Source of the DNA: Auxenochlorella pyrenoidosa
Lineage: Eukaryota; Chlorophyta; Trebouxiophyceae; Chlorellales; Chlorellaceae
DNA length: 20,785 bases
Assembly: GCA_001430745.1 (NCBI GenBank)
Contig: KQ482049.1
Span: forward strand, 88,076-108,860
Reading direction: 5' to 3'
Under the pieces are notes generated by a model. The model worked only from the letters and a program-made list of their open reading frames with translations. It did not search any database and was not told where the DNA came from. This document shows positions 17,101-20,785 of the stretch, one piece after another. The stretch's first letter is position 1. Every line of letters starts with the position of its first letter. The position numbers and the translations under genes were made by a program.

Positions 17101-17860
17101 ACGATCCTGCCCGTCAGCGGTGCGACGCCAGCGTCGGCATAGTTGATCATGAACCCGGAGCACACATGGCCGCTGCGGGCGGTGCGCAGGAGTGGAATAG
17201 GCAGATAAGCGAGAGTGGGACAGGCAGGGCACAGGGAGGCCAGCCGCCGTGCAAATCGCCTTTTGAGAATCCATCCGGTACGTGTTGACGCACAAGCTTA
17301 AGCCGATCTCACCCATCGCGGCTCTTGATGGACACGATGTGGCCAAAGCTGCAGGCCAGGCGATTGCAACCAGGGGGCAGGGTTTGTTCAGCGTGCGCTG
17401 AAGAGGAGAGCTGCAGGCGGCAATTCCAGGCGCAAGCGGGGCAGGTGGCGGGTCGTGCACGTGCCTCTGCATGCCCCCCTGCATCAGTACCTGTCGCTCT
17501 CCGGCTGTTGAAAGTTTGGGTTGCCGCCTGACACGGGTGACACCCCGCCAGGGACCTTGATCTTCAGGGTGCGTCCCGCGGCAGCAAGCCCGCTGCATGG
17601 GAGTGGGGGAGCATGAAGACGGAGCCTGGCAGCGGTGCACGTGCCGGGTTGGCGGCTGGGCGGCAGCTGCCCAGGGGCTGTAAGCCGGCGCTCGGCTTGC
17701 CCAGCCCCTGCTCTCACCTCTCGCCATGATTGATGTCGCTGCGCAAGCGCAGCGGCTCGGGGGCGCCGAAGACTCCCGGGAGTAGTACCAGTGCCAGGAG
17801 GACCGAAAGGCGCATGAAGGAGCGCCGTGGATCCTCGAGAGGCCAAAACCAGCGTGCCAT
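11130..17860 (-). CDS. secreted protein: trypsin-like (S1) half-domain lacking catalytic His, plus uncharacterised C-terminal region
   Basis: About 24 exons: 17860-17718, 17592-17491, 17348-17313, 17172-17072, 16864-16827, 16684-16619, 16368-16307, 16166-16105, 15921-15859, 15636-15480 (tentative), 15403-15274, 14937-14707, 14437-14384, 14229-14125, 13616-13596 (edges uncertain), 13433-13394, 13194-13093, 12809-12758, 12517-12456, 12267-12225, 12029-11967, 11796-11696, 11400-11362, 11194-11130; about 645 residues. A signal peptide (MRLSVLLALVLLPGVFG) follows a second ATG at 17815. Residues 83-127 mirror trypsin strand order: FGHIVSIKSRDG, HVCSGFMIN, then IVATSARCF where TAAHC is expected, so the catalytic His reads Arg123. 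VVIGSGH follows, then YNSRSEENDIALMLL, matching the Asp102 motif. No GDSGGP motif is found. The rest, with aromatic stretches (TFFQYYLDFYLL, YYTGFWARYYKL) and NQT/NLS-type sites, is not recognised. Probably an exported pseudo-protease or binding protein. Exon 10 is the weakest link, so two genes remain possible. Confidence 0.6.
11412..11437. repeat. G-rich tract (C-rich on the gene strand) upstream of an acceptor
   Basis: GGGGGT repeats on the plus strand lie just upstream (in transcript sense) of the GTGCAG acceptor of exon 23 of the protease-like gene. Confidence 0.65.
11804..11840. repeat. GGGGT tract (CCCCA on the gene strand) upstream of an acceptor
   Basis: Tandem GGGGT units on the plus strand; on the minus strand they form CCCCA repeats ending a few bases before CACTGGCAG, the acceptor of exon 22 of the protease-like gene. 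Confidence 0.7.
12307..12337. repeat. GGGGT-type tract in intron 19 of the protease-like gene
   Basis: Same composition as the other tracts, placed about 40 nt upstream (transcript sense) of the CCTGCAG acceptor of exon 20. Confidence 0.65.
13006..13069. mobile_element. intronic repeat related to the introner-like arms (third copy)
   Basis: About 64 bases near the donor of intron 17 of the protease-like gene resemble 15211-15270: GTCTGTGTCGCAAATTCCG against GTCTGTGTTGCAAGTTCCG, and both share AAGCCCAAACA followed by GCAAGC. The 32-nt core (13032-13063) matches the 15237-15268 arm at 24 of 32 positions. No matching inverted arm was found at the other end of this intron, so it would be a decayed or solo end. 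Confidence 0.6.
13594..13595 (-). other. GC 5' splice site, intron 15 of the protease-like gene
   Basis: Sense TTTGAG|GCAAGC, phase 0, joining to CGC ACC TTC TTC. The next GT downstream is phase 1 and would shift the following exon. Confidence 0.55.
14938..15273 (-). mobile_element. introner-like intron with terminal inverted repeats (intron 11 of the protease-like gene)
   Basis: This 336-nt intron runs from ATGCAG|GTGGGC (donor at 15273) to CACCTGCAG (acceptor ending 14938), phase 0 on both sides. Near each end lie 32-nt arms in inverted orientation, 15268-15237 and 14957-14988, identical at 27 of 32 positions; the shared core is TGTTTGGGCTTAAAGTC in one arm with only third-base-like changes in the other. 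The arms begin 4 nt from the donor and 18 nt from the acceptor. Small non-autonomous DNA transposons that act as introns (introners) in some algae have this architecture. The element has no coding capacity. Classification as an introner is inference from one intron and one related copy. Confidence 0.55.
16029..16062. repeat. C17 run followed by CCCCA units
   Basis: Seventeen C then short ACCCC(C) units on the plus strand, within intron 8 of the protease-like gene. Here the sense strand is G-rich and the tract sits near the donor side, the opposite of the acceptor-associated tracts elsewhere. Confidence 0.8.
16825..16826 (-). other. probable GC 5' splice site, intron 5 of the protease-like gene
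   Basis: Sense CCCGAG|GCAAGC, phase 0, joining to GTG GTC ATT. A GT 16 bases downstream (AGC|GTGGGG) is also in phase and would add a short Ser-rich insert, so the GC site is favoured by consensus, not forced. Confidence 0.5.
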
Positions 17861-18489
17861 GGTCGGCGCGGACAGAAGGACTGCTGCGAGTCGAAGCGGT
17901 GGGTACGTTGAGAGCCCAACTCCTGCAGCAGTACTGCTGCACACGTGTGCAGGTGCACCTGGCAGCGGGGGGCGCACCGCTGCGGCACTACTTGTGCTTG
18001 TGCCAGGCACCCCAACTTGTGTCGACAGACTGGCGGAAGTGAAACTGTACACAATTCTGTGCCAAGAAAGGCAGGAACCCTTGGCGTAGCCTGGGTGGTG
18101 CCAGGTGCCGCCGAAGTCGGCTAGCACCCGCATAGTAGTGCCTGTGTGGCTGGCGGAGCGCGCGCAGCGCCCCCTCACCGGCACACAGGGCTTCGCCTGG
18201 CCTGGGCAGCTGGGCAGGATGCATGCCCCAAGGCAACGCTTGTGTGCCACGATAGTTTTTAGTGAGGCGCTGGCGGCAGTGCCATTGACGGCAGGAAACC
18301 GGCACCACCTTGCGGAGCCTTTGGCTTAGGGACCGCATTGGCAGTGCAAAGGGTAAAAATACAGAAGAATAAGGGGGAGAGTAAGGAATGAAAGAGGCAA
18401 GAAAGAGAGGGCAGTGCTGAAGGGGCGCGTGCGGACAGCCGCTGGCTGGGCCGCTGCATGCCGTTGTGCTGCGCAGGCGCAGCTAAACG
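17861..18489. other. intergenic: protease-like gene promoter and 3' UTR of the glycosyltransferase-like gene
   Basis: Both neighbours are on the minus strand. Around 18350-18400 the plus strand is A/G-rich and less GC-rich than its surroundings. The open frame running upstream of the signal peptide to 18250 encodes Gly/Ser/Cys-rich sequence without motif and is taken as untranslated. No TTACA was found. Confidence 0.5.
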
Positions 18490-20785
18490 TTACGGCACGT
18501 ACGGGCAGGTGAAGCGGAAGGCACGGCCCTCATAGGCGCCTCCCCGCAGAAAGTGGCTCCACAGCTCCTCTTTTGTTGTGAAGTGCCTGCAGACGGTGAG
18601 CAGGGATGGGCGCAAAGGGCGTGTGGGTGGGTGGGGGGTGGGGCTCACCTTGGGCGAGGCGCCAACGCATTGCATGGGGTGTAAGCACGGGTGCGCAACA
18701 GGTCCGCAACCGATGCTGAAACAGATCCTCATGCACAGAGCCGCGAGCCGCCCCCCCAAACCACAAGCCGGCCTCAGCAGCAGAGGCACGCAATGCGGGG
18801 GGCCAATTGGGTGGGCAGGCGAGTGCGGCTGCTCACTTGAGGTCTGGGTTCTGTTGCAGGTAGTAAGCCTCATCCCAGCACTCTGGGCCGCGAGCCTGCA
18901 CAGGAGGGAGGCACCCAATGAGCTGGGTAGAGCGCCAACAGACGGCCGAGCATCCCCGGCACCTCAACTGCAGGGCAGCGGCTCAGCAGGGCAGTGCAGG
19001 AGCAGAGACGCGGTGGCAGCACCCCCCTGTTGGCCAGTTGGGGTAAAATCTGGGCGGACAAATCTGGGCCATATCCTGCGTAACAGCTGCTCATCAAGCA
19101 CGCACAGCAGGAGCAGGGGCGTGCGCGCTTGCCTGCATGTATGCGAGGCGCGGCAGGCGGAAGGGCTTGGGATCATCCCGATACACGTTGCTGACCACGT
19201 CCGGCGTGCCAGCCGCCTGCGGCATAGGGCAGAGGTGCCATCAGCCATGTGTGCAGTTTCCAGTCAACGATGAGCGTACGCCGCAGGCAGGAAGTGGGCA
19301 GCGCTGCTGGCCTGCCCCAGTCCCCCGCCCCCCGGTCCTCCCATGCCATCAGCCCCCAGGCCGCGTGCAGCCCCGCCCCCGGCAGCGCCCACCTGCGCCT
19401 CCATCCACTCCGTGTACTTCTTTGCCTGCACCGCGAACGACCAGTCGTTCTGCAGCACGCGCTCCTTGACCTGCGCGGCACAGGGCGGCAGCAACCATCG
19501 GTTGTGCAGGCGCACGGAAGAGCCAGGGGCAGCGCCCTCAAGACGAGCGCCGGGCCATGAGCGTGCTGGATCGTCAGCAACAAGGCTTGCCTTGACGAAG
19601 AGCACTTCAAAGGGGTTGAGGCTGACGCCATCCAGGTAGTATTCGCCATAGGGGTTGGCCCTGGCAGGAGGCAAGAGGGATAGGTGCTGGCCGATGGAGC
19701 CGGGAGGGCGGCGAGCTGGGCACGCAGCGAACGGGGTGTGAGAGCAGTGCAGGGGCGGAGCGCGCCGGCTGGCGCTGCCCCAGGCCGCGGCGCTGCTCGG
19801 CAGCAACGGCAGCAGGCTGCGCAGCGCGGCGCCGCATCTAGCGCCCGCTTGATGCGGCGGCGGCCGATGTGCGCTGCCATAGGTTGGGGCCCTCCATCCA
19901 CACACCGTCGCGCCGGCTGCCCCGCAGCCCGGACCCCCTCACTGCTTGTTGCACTTCCAGTTGGCGCTGTCGGCCCAGTCCACGCCCTGGTAGCGCATCA
20001 TGAAGCAGTCGAGGCCGAACCCGGCGTTGAGCAGGGCCAGGGAGGAGCCCAGCTCGCCGTGCCAGATGACGTCCCACATGGAGGACCAGCAGGTGAAGAC
20101 GTTGCCGTCGCGCAGCCACACGTCCAGGCCCACCTGCCCGGGGGGCGAGCGAGGGAAGGGGGTGAGAGGCAGCAGAGCAGGGCCTATTTGCATTGTGTTC
20201 AGGGGGGAAGTGGGTGGGGACAGTGGCGGAGCGGGGTAATTTCGACAGCCCTTGCCAGCTACTAGCTGCCCCCTGGAACCAGAAATCGCCGCCAGCCTTG
20301 CTGCCAGTGACCCGAGTACGTGTCTGCCTGCCCATGTGCCCTGCCCTCTGCCCTTACCCTGGGCCTCGGCCCCCCAGCCCCAGCTAGCCCGCCCCCACAC
20401 CTTGTCGGTGGCCAGGACATACGACTGCACATGCGGGTTGGTGCGCCACTCCCCCTTGGCGTTGCCTTGCCAGGGGGACCCCTCGCAGCTGCGGGCAGGC
20501 AGGGCAAGCGGCGTCGAGTGGACCAATGGTGGTAGTGCAATGCTTGCGCAATAAAGGCACGCGCAGGGCCAGCTGCAGTTGCCCTGTGGCGTGCCCGCGC
20601 TGCCCTTGGGCCAGCCTGTGCAGAGCGGCAGGCTGCGCAACTGCACTGGGCAGGCCGCAGCTGCCTGCAGGCAGGGCCGCAGGCCCAGCGCGCACGCCGC
20701 GCGCACCTGATGGTGGGGCCCACCAGCTTGGTGTGGTCGTTCAGCTTGTTGAAGAACAGGTCCTGCCACCGGGTGTAGCCCTGAG
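18490..20785 (-). CDS. glycosyltransferase-like protein (rhamnan-synthesis-F-like), C-terminal 261 residues; 5' end outside the window
   Basis: Nine exons in consistent phase: edge-20707, 20488-20401, 20133-19943, 19916-19875 (donor uncertain), 19660-19591, 19470-19393, 19216-19133, 18895-18837, 18586-18490, stop TAA. The visible part begins WQDLFFNKLNDHTKLVGPTI, then NPHVQSYVLATDKVGLDVW and VIWHGELGSSLALLNAGFGLDCFM. HxQSY followed by an E-x-G-x-S-x-x-L-x-x-x-G pattern is characteristic of RgpF-type polysaccharide glycosyltransferases, so a role in cell-wall or secreted glycan synthesis is likely. After RYQGVDWAD comes DGVWMEGPNLW and NPYGEYYLDGVSLNPFEVLFVK, which resembles placement next to a nucleotide-sugar site but is not diagnostic. 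The C-terminus has a small W-D-EAYYLQQNPDL ... LWSHFLRGGAYEGRAFRF unit, a motif appended to various secreted and wall proteins. Any signal or membrane anchor would be off the right edge. Donor and acceptor substrates cannot be told. Confidence 0.6.
18623..18643. repeat. GGGT/GGGGT tract upstream of the last exon's acceptor
   Basis: GTGGGTGGGTGGGGGGTGGGG on the plus strand; C-rich on the sense strand, about 35 nt upstream of CTGCAG at 18587. Confidence 0.65.
19131..19132 (-). other. GC 5' splice site, glycosyltransferase-like gene
   Basis: Sense ATGCAG|GCAAGC, phase 0, after an exon of exactly 28 codons; the next exon opens in phase 0 with GCT CGC GGC. No GT donor lies nearby. Confidence 0.65.
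19589..19590 (-). other. probable GC 5' splice site, glycosyltransferase-like gene
   Basis: Sense GTCAAG|GCAAGC, phase 0, joining to GTC AAG GAG. A weak in-phase GT (CTT|GTTGCT) nine bases on would add Ala-Ser-Leu; the GC site has the better consensus. Confidence 0.5.

Noticed and set aside
17068..18054. 328-codon minus-strand open frame
   Set aside because: Shadow of the first exons of the protease-like gene in another frame, without a signal peptide or domain.

Overview
The window looks like nuclear DNA of a GC-rich green alga, most likely Chlorella-like or another trebouxiophyte. This is inferred from the base composition, from genes cut into many small exons (about 17-700 nt) by introns mostly 70-450 nt long with GT/GC...AG ends, from a plant/algal Cys-rich protein family, and from a TGTAA-type 3'-end signal. 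No bacterial operon, tRNA, rRNA, CRISPR array or autonomous transposon was seen.

Layout, left to right. (1) 1-165: probably the 5' part of a minus-strand gene that leaves the window, weakly supported. (2) 1601-2495, plus strand: a small secreted Cys-rich protein with a clear signal peptide; its 3' exons are uncertain. (3) 3288-6102, minus: an 11-exon gene for a 256-residue Cys-rich, membrane-associated protein of a plant/algal family of unknown function, with a Pro/Tyr-rich tail; the best-resolved gene here. (4) 7398-10295 (or 10319), minus: a 6-exon F-box protein with an Ala-rich C-terminal third. (5) 11130-17860, minus: a secreted protein of about 645 residues in about 24 exons. It starts with a trypsin-like (S1) half-domain whose catalytic His position reads Arg, followed by a long region I cannot assign. 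(6) 18490-20785, minus, continuing off the right edge: the C-terminal 261 residues of a glycosyltransferase-like protein.

Genes 3 to 6 are head-to-tail on the minus strand; gene 2 converges on gene 3. Nothing indicates a shared pathway, although genes 2, 5 and perhaps 6 would act in or beyond the secretory route.

The most interesting signals are in the introns. One intron of gene 5 (14938-15273) carries 32-nt inverted arms, 27/32 identical, close to both splice sites, which is the architecture of an introner, an intron born from a small DNA transposon. A related copy lies near the donor of another intron of the same gene. Seven of about 46 modelled introns use GC instead of GT at the donor. 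Many acceptors are preceded by (CCCCA)n tracts. All exon models were built by hand from reading frame, phase and splice consensus; no alignment was run.
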